From contig JBKCEW010000099.1 of the NCBI GenBank assembly GCA_046304235.1, positions 1 to 23,529 of the forward strand: a stretch of DNA of 23,529 nucleotides, read 5' to 3'. The DNA is from CANHVK01 sp046304235 (lineage in GTDB: Bacteria; Bacteroidota; Bacteroidia; Flavobacteriales_D; Crocinitomicaceae). Each line of letters starts with the position of its first letter. The stretch's first letter is position 1. Of the stretch, positions 14,447-22,285 are shown in pieces. Both the position numbers and the translations under genes were made by a program. Under the pieces are notes generated by a model. The model saw nothing but the letters and a program-made list of their open reading frames with translations, searched no databases and was not told the DNA's origin.

Positions 14447-17400
14447 CTACATATTTCTTCTGTACTGACCTCCTACTTCAAACAACGCCGATGTTACTTG
14501 ACCTAATGATGCATGTTTACACGCTTCCATTAAATATTCAAATACATTTTTATTGTTTATTGCTGCAAGCTGAACTTCACGAATGGCTTTTTCAGCCTCC
14601 GATTGTTTCACTACATGTAGTTCTTTCAGCATTGAAATTTGGAATTGTTTTTCTTCCTCTGTTGCACGAATAACTTCACCTGGAATAATCGTTGGCGAGC
14701 CTTTCGAACTCAAGAATGTATTTACCCCAATTATTGGATATTCTCCAGTATGTTTCAATGTTTCGTAATACAATGATTCCTCTTGAATTTTAGAACGTTG
14801 GTACATTGTTTCCATGGCTCCCAATACCCCTCCTCTTTCTGTAATGCGATCAAATTCAGACAATACTGCTTCTTCTACTAAATCAGTCAATTCCTCAATA
14901 ATAAAACTTCCTTGAAGCGGATTTTCATTTTTCGCTAATCCTAATTCTCTGTTGATGATTAACTGAATTGCCATTGCACGTCGAACAGACTCTTCTGTTG
15001 GTGTTGTAATCGCTTCATCATACGCATTGGTATGTAGTGAATTACAATTATCATAAATCGCATACAACGCTTGTAGGGTTGTACGAATATCATTAAAATC
15101 AATTTCTTGCGCGTGTAAAGAACGTCCAGAAGTTTGAATGTGATATTTCAACATTTGTGCTCTTGGATTGGCTCCGTATTTTTTCGCCATCGCTTTTGCC
15201 CAAACACGACGAGAAACACGACCTATCACAGCATATTCAGGGTCGATACCATTTGAGAAGAAGAATGATAAGTTAGGGCCAAAATCATTGATATCCATCC
15301 CTCTACTTAAATAGTATTCAACAAATGTAAATCCATTTGCAAGGGTAAATGCTAATTGGGAAATTGGGTTAGCTCCCGCTTCCGCAATATGATAACCTGA
15401 AATAGATACAGAATAGAAGTTACGCACCTTATTTCCAATGAAATATTCTTGTACATCTCCCATCAAACGCAACGCAAATTCTGTTGAGAAAATACACGTA
15501 TTTTGTGCTTGGTCTTCTTTCAAGATATCTGCTTGAACTGTTCCCCTCACTTGTGCTAAAGTATCTGCTTTGATTTTTGCATACACTTCTGCAGGCAATA
15601 CTTGATCACCTGTTACTCCCAACAACATCAATCCTAATCCATCGTTTCCTTCTGGTAATTCACCTTGGTAACGAGGTCTCGCTTTTCCTTTTTCGGCGTA
15701 AATCGCATTAATTTTCGCTTCGATTTCTGCCTCTAATCCATTCGCTTTGATGTATTTCTCACAATTTTGATCAATTGCGGCATTCATAAAGAAACCTAAT
15801 ACAATTGGTGCAGGACCATTAATCGTCATCGAAACAGACGTTTTCGGATCACTTAAATCAAATCCAGAATATAGTTTTTTAGCATCGTCCAAACAACAAA
15901 CAGAAACCCCAGAATTTCCAATTTTACCATAAATATCTGGTCTTAAATCAGGATCATTTCCGTATAATGTTACTGAATCAAATGCTGTAGACAAGCGTTT
16001 TGCTGGCATCCCCAAACTCACGTAATGGAAACGTTTATTGGTTCTTTCTGGACCACCTTCACCCGCAAACATACGCGTTGGATCTTCTCCTTCACGTTTG
16101 AATGGAAATAATCCAGAAGTATAAGGGAATTCACCTGGTACATTTTCTTGTAAGGTCCAACGAAGAATATCACCCCACGCTTCATATTTAGGTAAGGCAA
16201 TTTTAGGCACTTGTGTTCCTGATAATGAAGTCGTATGTGTTTCCAAAGAAAGTTCTTTGTCTCTAACTTTAAACTTAAAAACAGGATCTTTATATAATTT
16301 TTTCTTTTCTTGCCAATTTTCAATAATCGCCCAGTTTTTAGGATCGAAATTTAATTTCTCAATCTCAAACGATTCTTGCAACCCTTTTACCAAACGATCC
16401 TTATCATCGATATTCATTTTTGAAATCGTATCGATTGATTTTTGAAGACCATATAATTTATTTGCTACTTCCACTTGTTGGTTTACCCATTTGTCGTAAT
16501 TACGATTATTTTCAGAAATTTCAGACAAGTAGCGCGTTCTATCGGGTGGAATAACAAATATTTTTTCAGACATTTCATCTGTCACTTCAAAAGTTGAAGG
16601 TAAATTTGCTTCTGCTTTATCGTTTAACGTTTTAATAATTACTGAATATAAAGTATTCATTCCAGGGTCATTAAATTGAGAGGCAATCGTGCCATAAACA
16701 GGCATTTCATCTGTATTTTGCTCCCACAAGTTATGATTACGTTGGTATTGTTTGCGTACATCACGTAACGCATCTAATGCACCTCTTTTATCGAATTTAT
16801 TCAATGCGATTACATCGGCAAAATCCAACATATCAATTTTTTCCAACTGAGTTGCTGCACCATATTCTGGTGTCATTACATATAAGGATACATCCGAGTG
16901 ATCTAATATTTCTGTATCCGATTGACCAATACCTGAAGTTTCTAGTATAATTAAATCATACTTTGCTGCTTTCAACACATTCACTGCTTCTGCAACGTGT
17001 TTTGACAAAGCTAAATTCGACTGACGAGTTGCTAACGAACGCATATACACACGTTTGTTTTTAATCGCATTCATACGAATTCTATCTCCCAACAAAGCAC
17101 CACCTGTTTTTCTTTTCGAAGGATCTACCGAAACTACTGCTATGGTTTTATCTTGGAAATCCAATAAAAAGCGACGCACTAATTCATCTACTAACGAAGA
17201 TTTACCTGCACCTCCTGTTCCTGTAATCCCCAATACAGGCACTTTATTTTCAGCTGCTAAAGCGTGAATTTTGTCTAAAATCGCTTTTGATTCTTCTGGA
17301 TAATTTTCTGCCGCAGAAATCACACTTGCAATTTCAGGTACGTTTTTATCCTTGATTTTATCTAAGTCAAATGATATTTTATTTCCCAAAGGGAAGTCAG

Positions 17401-17827
17401 ATTTTTGAACTAAGTCATTTATCATTCCTTGTAATCCCATGGCACGACCATCATCCGGATGATAGATACGCGTGATTCCATAGGCTTGTAATTCTGCTAT
17501 TTCAGATGGTAAAATAGTTCCTCCGCCACCAGCAAAAATCTTAATGTGTGGAGCACCCTTTTCTTTCAATAAGTCGTACATGTACTTCAAGTACTCATTA
17601 TGACCACCTTGATAGGAAGTCATTGCTATTGCTTGAGCATCTTCTTGAATAGCACAATCAACTACCTCTTCAACACTTCGATCATGACCTAAATGAATTA
17701 CTTCACAACCTGTTGTTTGGATAATTCTTCGCATAATATTGATTGCTGCATCGTGACCATCAAACAAAGAAGCTGCAGTTACAATTCTGACTTTATTGAT
17801 TGGTTTGTAAGGGGCTACATTTTCCAT
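14447..17827 (-). CDS. icmF: Fused isobutyryl-CoA mutase IcmF (B12 domain, G3E GTPase, mutase)
   Basis: This 1126-aa protein has the IcmF domain order. Residues 12-135 are a B12-binding domain with SLFDGHDAAI, whose His25 is the lower axial cobalt ligand, and AGGGGTILPSEI. Residues about 195-420 are a MeaB-type G3E GTPase chaperone with P-loop GTGGAGKS (203-210), VSVDPSKRKTGGALLGDR, ETSGIGQSD and ALNKFDKRGA. From about 550 on is the substrate-binding TIM barrel, with GLFPFKREGEDPTRMFAGEG, YGKIGNSGVSVCCLDD and SISGYHIAEAGANPISQLAF. It interconverts isobutyryl-CoA and n-butyryl-CoA by a radical B12 mechanism, linking valine breakdown and fatty acids; some relatives use isovaleryl- or pivalyl-CoA. 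The built-in GTPase protects and reloads cofactor. It is monocistronic, divergent from corA. Confidence 0.95.
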   Translation of the reverse strand: MENVAPYKPINKVRIVTAASLFDGHDAAINIMRRIIQTTGCEVIHLGHDRSVEEVVDCAIQEDAQAIAMTSYQGGHNEYLKYMYDLLKEKGAPHIKIFAGGGGTILPSEIAELQAYGITRIYHPDDGRAMGLQGMINDLVQKSDFPLGNKISFDLDKIKDKNVPEIASVISAAENYPEESKAILDKIHALAAENKVPVLGITGTGGAGKSSLVDELVRRFLLDFQDKTIAVVSVDPSKRKTGGALLGDRIRMNAIKNKRVYMRSLATRQSNLALSKHVAEAVNVLKAAKYDLIILETSGIGQSDTEILDHSDVSLYVMTPEYGAATQLEKIDMLDFADVIALNKFDKRGALDALRDVRKQYQRNHNLWEQNTDEMPVYGTIASQFNDPGMNTLYSVIIKTLNDKAEANLPSTFEVTDEMSEKIFVIPPDRTRYLSEISENNRNYDKWVNQQVEVANKLYGLQKSIDTISKMNIDDKDRLVKGLQESFEIEKLNFDPKNWAIIENWQEKKKLYKDPVFKFKVRDKELSLETHTTSLSGTQVPKIALPKYEAWGDILRWTLQENVPGEFPYTSGLFPFKREGEDPTRMFAGEGGPERTNKRFHYVSLGMPAKRLSTAFDSVTLYGNDPDLRPDIYGKIGNSGVSVCCLDDAKKLYSGFDLSDPKTSVSMTINGPAPIVLGFFMNAAIDQNCEKYIKANGLEAEIEAKINAIYAEKGKARPRYQGELPEGNDGLGLMLLGVTGDQVLPAEVYAKIKADTLAQVRGTVQADILKEDQAQNTCIFSTEFALRLMGDVQEYFIGNKVRNFYSVSISGYHIAEAGANPISQLAFTLANGFTFVEYYLSRGMDINDFGPNLSFFFSNGIDPEYAVIGRVSRRVWAKAMAKKYGANPRAQMLKYHIQTSGRSLHAQEIDFNDIRTTLQALYAIYDNCNSLHTNAYDEAITTPTEESVRRAMAIQLIINRELGLAKNENPLQGSFIIEELTDLVEEAVLSEFDRITERGGVLGAMETMYQRSKIQEESLYYETLKHTGEYPIIGVNTFLSSKGSPTIIPGEVIRATEEEKQFQISMLKELHVVKQSEAEKAIREVQLAAINNKNVFEYLMEACKHASLGQVTSALFEVGGQYRRNM

Positions 17828-17852
17828 AAATTACTACTTAGATAAGTGGGTG

Positions 17853-17860
17853 CGAAGATA
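17853..17860 (-). promoter_or_regulatory. Candidate -7 element for icmF
   Basis: TATCTTCG on the minus strand resembles TAnnTTTG with one change, 25 nt before the icmF ATG, in the 155-nt gap shared with the divergent corA-like gene. No matching -33 TTG was found. Confidence 0.25.
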
Positions 17861-17958
17861 AGTAAAAGAGAAGAGAGTTAAAAGTTATTCAGATAAAAGA
17901 CAATCAGACATCAGAATTTTGAAGTAAGTCCAATTCTAAAAATAAATCACACATTTCT

Positions 17959-17966
17959 TATCTTTA
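17959..17966 (+). promoter_or_regulatory. Candidate -7 element for the corA-like gene
   Basis: TATCTTTA on the plus strand differs from TAnnTTTG in the last base and lies 16 nt before the ATG at 17983. There is no well-placed TTG, so support is weak. Confidence 0.25.
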
Positions 17967-17982
17967 TAAAAAATCGAAGTAA

Positions 17983-18867
17983 ATGAACATCGCACACACT
18001 GAATTTGAAAATTTCACATGGATTGACATTACGCAACCAGATGAGATAAAATTAGCTTCTTTAGCAGATGAATATAGTTTAGATTATTATTTAATAAAAG
18101 ACAGTTTAGAACGAGGACATTTGCCTAAAATTGAAAAATTATCCAATTATACATTTATAATATTACGGGCATTTTCAAAAATACATAAGGGAAGAATAAC
18201 AAATGTCAATGAACTTTCAAATAAAATCGCCTTTTTCTATAATGATAAACAAATTATTACCATACATAGAGCAAATTTTGATTTCATTAAAGAAATCACC
18301 AATGAAAACCAATTTATTAATTCAGAACAGTTTTTGTTATACTTAATAAAAAAAATGATTGAAACATATTCTGAATCAGCTCTAGAACTTTCTGACAAGA
18401 TAGATAGGATAGAACAAGTGATTTTCTTAAAAGATTATCGTAAAGTATCATTGGAAGATTTATATTTTCAAAAGTCACAAACACGAATTTCGAAAAAGAT
18501 TTTACAGTTAACTCAACATGTAATGCAAGAAATGGATGTATTTGAAGACAATAAAACAGCTATTCAAGACATCAAAGATCAGCTTATAAGTTTAGTTTTA
18601 ACTTTTGACGAAGTCATGGATGATTCAAATAACTTATTGAATATGTATCTCTCTGTAAATGCACAAAAAACAAATGATGTAATGAAATTACTTACTATAT
18701 TCTCTGCCTTTTTTCTACCACTTACATTTATTGTTGGAATATACGGAATGAACTTTAAACACATGCCTGAACTAGAGGGGAGCTATTCATATTATATTGT
18801 ATTAGTCTTAATGGCTATCTTGTCATTCATTATATTTTATTGGTTTAGAAAGAAAAACATTTTATAA
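17983..18867 (+). CDS. corA: CorA-family magnesium/divalent cation channel
   Basis: A 294-aa CorA-type protein. The N-terminal cytosolic part (WIDITQPDEIKLASLADEY, LPKIEKLSNYTFIILRAF) folds into the alpha/beta funnel, and the long helical region 120-240 forms the stalk. Two membrane helices follow at the C-terminus: LLTIFSAFFLPLTFIVGIYG and YYIVLVLMAILSFIIFYWF. They are joined by the selectivity loop GMN (255-257) in GMNFKHMPELEGSY, and a basic RKKNIL tail faces the cytosol. CorA pentamers conduct Mg2+ and sometimes Co2+, Ni2+ or Zn2+. The gene is divergent from icmF, and no Mg2+ leader element was seen in the short upstream region. Length is slightly under the 315 or so typical of the family. 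Confidence 0.93.
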   Translation: MNIAHTEFENFTWIDITQPDEIKLASLADEYSLDYYLIKDSLERGHLPKIEKLSNYTFIILRAFSKIHKGRITNVNELSNKIAFFYNDKQIITIHRANFDFIKEITNENQFINSEQFLLYLIKKMIETYSESALELSDKIDRIEQVIFLKDYRKVSLEDLYFQKSQTRISKKILQLTQHVMQEMDVFEDNKTAIQDIKDQLISLVLTFDEVMDDSNNLLNMYLSVNAQKTNDVMKLLTIFSAFFLPLTFIVGIYGMNFKHMPELEGSYSYYIVLVLMAILSFIIFYWFRKKNIL

Positions 18868-18952
18868 GTTTTATCTTATATTTTTTTGAATTATCATTAA
18901 ACCTTTTCTTATTGAGATAGTCAAAATAAAAACAACCTTTAAATTTATAATT

Positions 18953-19438
18953 ATGAAAAATCTAAAATCAATTGCTTTAACAGTAATTCTTTCAGGAACA
19001 ACGTTTTTAAGCTTTTCTCAAGAAAAAGAAATTAAAACTCCAGAGCAACGCGCTGAAAAAAGAACAGAAGTTTTAACAAAAAAATTGGACTTGAGTACCG
19101 AACAACAATCAAAAGTGGCTGAACTAAACCAAAAAACAGTTAAAGAAGTAGAATCCATTAAAAACAACACATCCTTATCTAAAGAAGAAAAAAAGAATGC
19201 TATTAAACAACTTCGTGAATCTAAAAGAACAGAACTTCGATCAATGTTAACAACTGATCAACAACAGAAAATGGATAAAATGAAAGAAAAAAGAGATCAA
19301 AAACGTGAGCAAAACAAACACAGAAAAGGAAAAGAGAATTTCAAATCAAGGTTCGAAATTGGCTATTTTTATTTGCCCATTTGGTTCATAAAGGATAGTA
19401 GTATACCAAAACATACCCTCTCCTTTCGGATTTTTTGA
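18953..19438 (+). CDS. Spy/CpxP-like secreted protein with abnormal C-terminal tail
   Basis: A 161-aa protein with a signal peptide (MKNLKSIALTVILSGTTFLS, cleavage near FSQ) and a highly charged helical body containing two LTxxQ-like motifs, LDLSTEQQ and SMLTTDQQQKM. These motifs mark Spy/CpxP-type periplasmic chaperones and related small Bacteroidota proteins. The Lys/Glu/Gln-rich part ends near KHRKGKENF. The last 31 codons (from FKSRFEIGYFYL on) differ in composition, being aromatic and hydrophobic, and lie fully antisense to the 3' end of the converging gene at 19346-19918. The natural stop codon may therefore have been lost and the tail may be read-through. There is no terminator between the convergent genes. 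Function as chaperone or stress protein is an inference. Confidence 0.7.
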   Translation: MKNLKSIALTVILSGTTFLSFSQEKEIKTPEQRAEKRTEVLTKKLDLSTEQQSKVAELNQKTVKEVESIKNNTSLSKEEKKNAIKQLRESKRTELRSMLTTDQQQKMDKMKEKRDQKREQNKHRKGKENFKSRFEIGYFYLPIWFIKDSSIPKHTLSFRIF

Positions 19439-19918
19439 ATCACCAATAAAAGTAACTTTATAATAGTCAATTTCATCCATATTAGGGGTTTCCTGAAGAG
19501 CTAATCTAATGGTGGTAAGCCTTTCTATTTCACTTGTCAACCTCAACACATCCTCATCAAGAATACTGATTTCTTTTTCGTAAACTTCTTTTTTTAAGGG
19601 GTACCAAGCCATATTAAGTCTCATTCGCTCAATAAGACGAATATTTGACTCTATTTTATTCCTAACTTGTTCTTTTGTAAAATCAATTTTTTGAATAGAA
19701 TCATAAACTGTTTGCTTCACAAGTATTGTTTCAAACAAAGTATCTACAATAATAAAATTAGAAAAATTAACAAGTTTTTTATTACAAAAATTATGGGCTG
19801 TAGTAACTGTTTTGCCTAGAATTTTTTTTCTAACATCTTCCTTCTTTACAAAACGAAAACTTTGGGAATAAGAGTTTACAGTTATAAATACAAAAAAAGG
19901 TAATAATATAAATCTCAC
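19346..19918 (-). CDS. Exported protein of unknown function after the DUF2805 gene
   Basis: About 190 residues with GTG at 19916-19918 as start, which gives a compact signal peptide (MRFILLPFFVFITVNSYSQ). A TTG 13 codons upstream is the alternative start, only 4 nt after the DUF2805 stop. The mature protein has a coiled-coil-like middle, with KEQVRNKIESNIRLIERMRL and EKEISILDEDVLRLTSEIERL in sequence, and a C-terminal beta-rich end (YYKVTFIGDSKNPKGEGMFW, ILYEPNGQIKIANFEP). No domain is recognised. It follows the light/photolyase cluster on the same strand by about 43 nt and may be its last gene or independent. Its 3' end overlaps the Spy-like ORF on the opposite strand by 93 nt. Confidence 0.6.
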   Translation of the reverse strand: MRFILLPFFVFITVNSYSQSFRFVKKEDVRKKILGKTVTTAHNFCNKKLVNFSNFIIVDTLFETILVKQTVYDSIQKIDFTKEQVRNKIESNIRLIERMRLNMAWYPLKKEVYEKEISILDEDVLRLTSEIERLTTIRLALQETPNMDEIDYYKVTFIGDSKNPKGEGMFWYTTILYEPNGQIKIANFEP

Positions 19919-19961
19919 GTTTCCAAAAATACTTTTTTCAAAAGTAAGTAAAAACAATTAA

Positions 19962-20240
19962 TTATTTCTTAGCAATTTTATTAAAACTTATTAATTTTTG
20001 TCTACTACATTTAAATCTATCTATCTCTGAGTTTCTTTTGCAAAGGTGTTTTGTTTGACAATTCTCAACTCGCTCTCTCCACAAACGGTAGCTTGAAAAT
20101 TTCAATTCCTTTTTCATTAATGCTTTTACATCTGCTTCACGAAGACCAAACTGGGCGAAAATAGCATCGAATGGAGTTCTGTCCTCCCAAGCCATTTCAA
20201 TGATTCGATCAATATCTTCTGGTTGTAAAATTAATTTCAT
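19962..20240 (-). CDS. DUF2805 / TIGR03643 family protein
   Basis: A 92-aa protein beginning MKLILQPEDIDRIIEMAWED, then RTPFDAIFAQFGLREADVKALMKKELKFSSYRLWRERV, which looks like a helix-turn-helix unit, and a basic tail with FKCSRQKLISFNKIAKK. This matches the TIGR03643/DUF2805 family, known from Bacteroidota and proteobacteria, often beside cryptochrome or photolyase genes. The HTH-like core and basic tail suggest nucleic-acid binding, but no function is established. Its ATG overlaps the TGA of the DUF2256 gene (ATGA), indicating coupled translation. Confidence 0.85.
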   Translation of the reverse strand: MKLILQPEDIDRIIEMAWEDRTPFDAIFAQFGLREADVKALMKKELKFSSYRLWRERVENCQTKHLCKRNSEIDRFKCSRQKLISFNKIAKK

Positions 20241-20368
20241 TTTTTACATTTTTGACTACAATACTTTACTTCTTCCCATACCTTTTCCCATTTTTTCCGC
20301 CAGGTAAAAGGTCTGCCACAAGTCAAACAAATTTTTTCAGGTAAATGTTGCTTTTTAACTCCCTTCAT
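20237..20368 (-). CDS. DUF2256 zinc-ribbon-like small protein
   Basis: A 43-residue ORF with ATG at 20366-20368 and TGA at 20237-20239. The protein runs MKGVKKQHLPEKICLTCGRP, then FTWRKKWEKVWEEVKYCSQKCKK. Four cysteines as CLTC (14, 17) and CSQKC (37, 41) suggest one zinc site, and the tryptophan-rich WRKKWEKVW core is the DUF2256 hallmark. DUF2256 proteins are usually found beside photolyase/cryptochrome genes, as here. It is 16 nt downstream of the flavin-reductase gene and overlaps the DUF2805 start by 4 nt. Function unknown; small size makes it easy to miss in annotation. Confidence 0.9.
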   Translation of the reverse strand: MKGVKKQHLPEKICLTCGRPFTWRKKWEKVWEEVKYCSQKCKK

Positions 20369-20384
20369 TTATTAACAATCTATA

Positions 20385-21008
20385 TTATGGTTTAGCGTAT
20401 GGAAATCGTTTGCCTTTCAAAACAACATGATAACTATCTAACCCTGAATTTGTAATACTAGAAGCCGCATGTAAATCAACAAAGCCATCTTCTTGAACAA
20501 TATGTTTTGGCAAATATATTTCATGGATTTCACCTATTACAAAAAGCGTATTATTAATGTTAAATGGAACCTTTTCTTTAAATTGTAATCCAATATTAAC
20601 CGATGATTCTCCAACATAAGGCGCAAAAAAACCATCTTTAAATTCAGTTGTTAAACCTACTGCATCAAATTCTGAAATTTCTTTTGCATAGCGAGCAGAT
20701 GTTTGATGGGCCTTTTCAACAAAACTAGGCTTCACATTATTAATTGTATAATATCCAGTATCTTCAATATTTTGTAAAGTATGTCGATCAACAGAATCCG
20801 GTCTAACTACCATACCAATCAAAGGAGGATGAGCACCAAGATGAACAATAGAATTAAAAATGGAAAGATTGGTGTTACCATTTTTGTCTTTGGTTCCAAT
20901 CAGTGAAACCGATTTATAACCGGTAATTGAATTAATGAAAGTGGCACGATACCGCTTTTCCATATCCATAATTTCATCAATACTTATTTTTGTAATTGTA
21001 GACTCCAT
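20385..21008 (-). CDS. Flavin-reductase-like FMN-binding split-barrel protein
   Basis: A 207-aa protein of the flavin-reductase-like (FMN-binding split barrel) family. The N-terminus has RYRATFINSITGYKSVSLIG; the flavin-binding part reads TNLSIFNSIVHLGAHPPLIG with VVRPDSVDRHTLQNI, and TGYYTINNV follows, with an FAPYVGESSVNIGLQF segment after it. The family reduces or simply binds FMN. Its gene starts inside the cryptochrome gene (25-nt overlap) and it sits between two flavoprotein photolyases and the DUF2256/DUF2805 genes. A plausible role is to supply reduced flavin or electrons to the photolyases in the dark; this is inference from position. Intact, with usual length. Confidence 0.85.
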   Translation of the reverse strand: MESTITKISIDEIMDMEKRYRATFINSITGYKSVSLIGTKDKNGNTNLSIFNSIVHLGAHPPLIGMVVRPDSVDRHTLQNIEDTGYYTINNVKPSFVEKAHQTSARYAKEISEFDAVGLTTEFKDGFFAPYVGESSVNIGLQFKEKVPFNINNTLFVIGEIHEIYLPKHIVQEDGFVDLHAASSITNSGLDSYHVVLKGKRFPYAKP

Positions 21009-22285
21009 AATTTTCTGTACTTAAACTCTTTATCGTAATCATTTGCTTGCTTATCTACATTAAACACCCTATGACCACGAGGATCATTCCCTACCCCAGC
21101 AATATATGCCCAATTTCCCCAATTACTACAAACATCATAATCGATTAATTGTTCTTCAAAATATGCGGCTCCAAACCTCCAATCTAGCTTCAAATCATTA
21201 CACAAATAACTTGCTACATTTTGACGCCCTCTATTACTCATAAAACCGGTTGTATTTAACTCATTCATATTTGCATCCACAAAATCATTTCCGGTTTGAC
21301 CATTTTTCCATTTATCAATATAGATAGGATGGATCTTTCGAGAAATTGGTTCATCATCTTTGATTCCATTTTTGAAAAACAATTTAGTATCATATTTCCG
21401 CATTACCCAATGAAAATATTCTCGCCATAATAATTCGAAATACAACCAATAAGTAGAATCATTTTTGATATTCAATTTTTCAAAATTCATTAACTCGTAT
21501 ATAATTTCGCGCGGACTAATACAACCCAATGCCAACCAAGGTGAAAATTTAGATGAGTAATCAGAACCTATCAATCCATTTCTAGTTTCTTTATATACAG
21601 CAACTTGTTGGGTTTCGTAAAAATAAGATAGAACTCGTTTAGTAGCCATTTTGAGACCTCCTTGAAATGGAAATGCAGTTCGATTATCATCAGTGAATTC
21701 ACTTAGATAATTATGTATCTCAATTGGAACTTCAAAGTCTGGAATTGGAGGTGAACTAATTTTATCAGGTGCTTTTAAAGGTGCTTTTACCTGACATTCT
21801 TTTTCAATGTTAGTACGGAATTTAGTGAAAACATCGGGCAATTTTTTCAAGGGAAAAGGTAAATCACTTGGTGCAAATAATGTCGAAGTTTCAAACGTAT
21901 GAATCACACATTTTTTTGACCAACATTCTTTTTCTAACTGTTGTAATAACAATCTTTCCTCTTGAGCTGGTGGTTCGACAGCATATACATCAGTTACATC
22001 GTATTTTTGAACGAGTTTTGGAATTAATTCTTTTGGATCTCCAAACTTAAAAAATAATTTACTTCCTAATTCCCTCAAAGCCTCATCTAATTCATGTAAA
22101 CTCTCCATCAGAAACTTCAAACGAAATTTGCCCATTTTACGAGTACCAAAGTTTGTGACTTCCAAATTATTGGTATCAAAAACATATACAGGAATCACCT
22201 GATCAGAATGAGCAATAGCTTCCAATAAGGGTTTGTTATCATTGATTCTTAGGTTTGTAGTAAACCATATGATAGACGTTTTCAT
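20984..22285 (-). CDS. DASH-family cryptochrome/photolyase
   Basis: A 433-aa flavoprotein of the photolyase/cryptochrome superfamily. The N-terminal Rossmann part begins TSIIWFTTNLRINDNKPLLE and binds an antenna cofactor in relatives. The C-terminal FAD domain has FPFQGGLKMATKRV, NGLIGSDYSSKFSPWLALGC, WLYFELLWREYFHWVMRKY and the DASH signature GFMSNRGRQNVASYLCNDLK, then DWRFGAAYFEEQLIDYD, SNWGNWAYIAGVGNDPRG. DASH proteins repair cyclobutane dimers mainly in single-stranded DNA and may also signal. Its ATG overlaps the stop codon of the FeS photolyase gene by 4 nt (ATGA), and its 3' end overlaps the flavin-reductase gene by 25 nt. Assignment to the DASH class is by signature motifs. Confidence 0.94.
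   Translation of the reverse strand: MKTSIIWFTTNLRINDNKPLLEAIAHSDQVIPVYVFDTNNLEVTNFGTRKMGKFRLKFLMESLHELDEALRELGSKLFFKFGDPKELIPKLVQKYDVTDVYAVEPPAQEERLLLQQLEKECWSKKCVIHTFETSTLFAPSDLPFPLKKLPDVFTKFRTNIEKECQVKAPLKAPDKISSPPIPDFEVPIEIHNYLSEFTDDNRTAFPFQGGLKMATKRVLSYFYETQQVAVYKETRNGLIGSDYSSKFSPWLALGCISPREIIYELMNFEKLNIKNDSTYWLYFELLWREYFHWVMRKYDTKLFFKNGIKDDEPISRKIHPIYIDKWKNGQTGNDFVDANMNELNTTGFMSNRGRQNVASYLCNDLKLDWRFGAAYFEEQLIDYDVCSNWGNWAYIAGVGNDPRGHRVFNVDKQANDYDKEFKYRKLWSLQLQK

Noticed and set aside
16018..16323. Minus-strand 101-codon ORF within icmF
   Set aside because: It is in another frame of the IcmF mutase domain, whose conserved GLFPFKREGEDPTRMFAGEG region covers it.
17828..17982. B12 riboswitch upstream of the B12-dependent icmF
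   Set aside because: The 155-nt gap is AT-rich and shows no cobalamin-box sequence (GCCACTG-like); it is also too short for the usual element.
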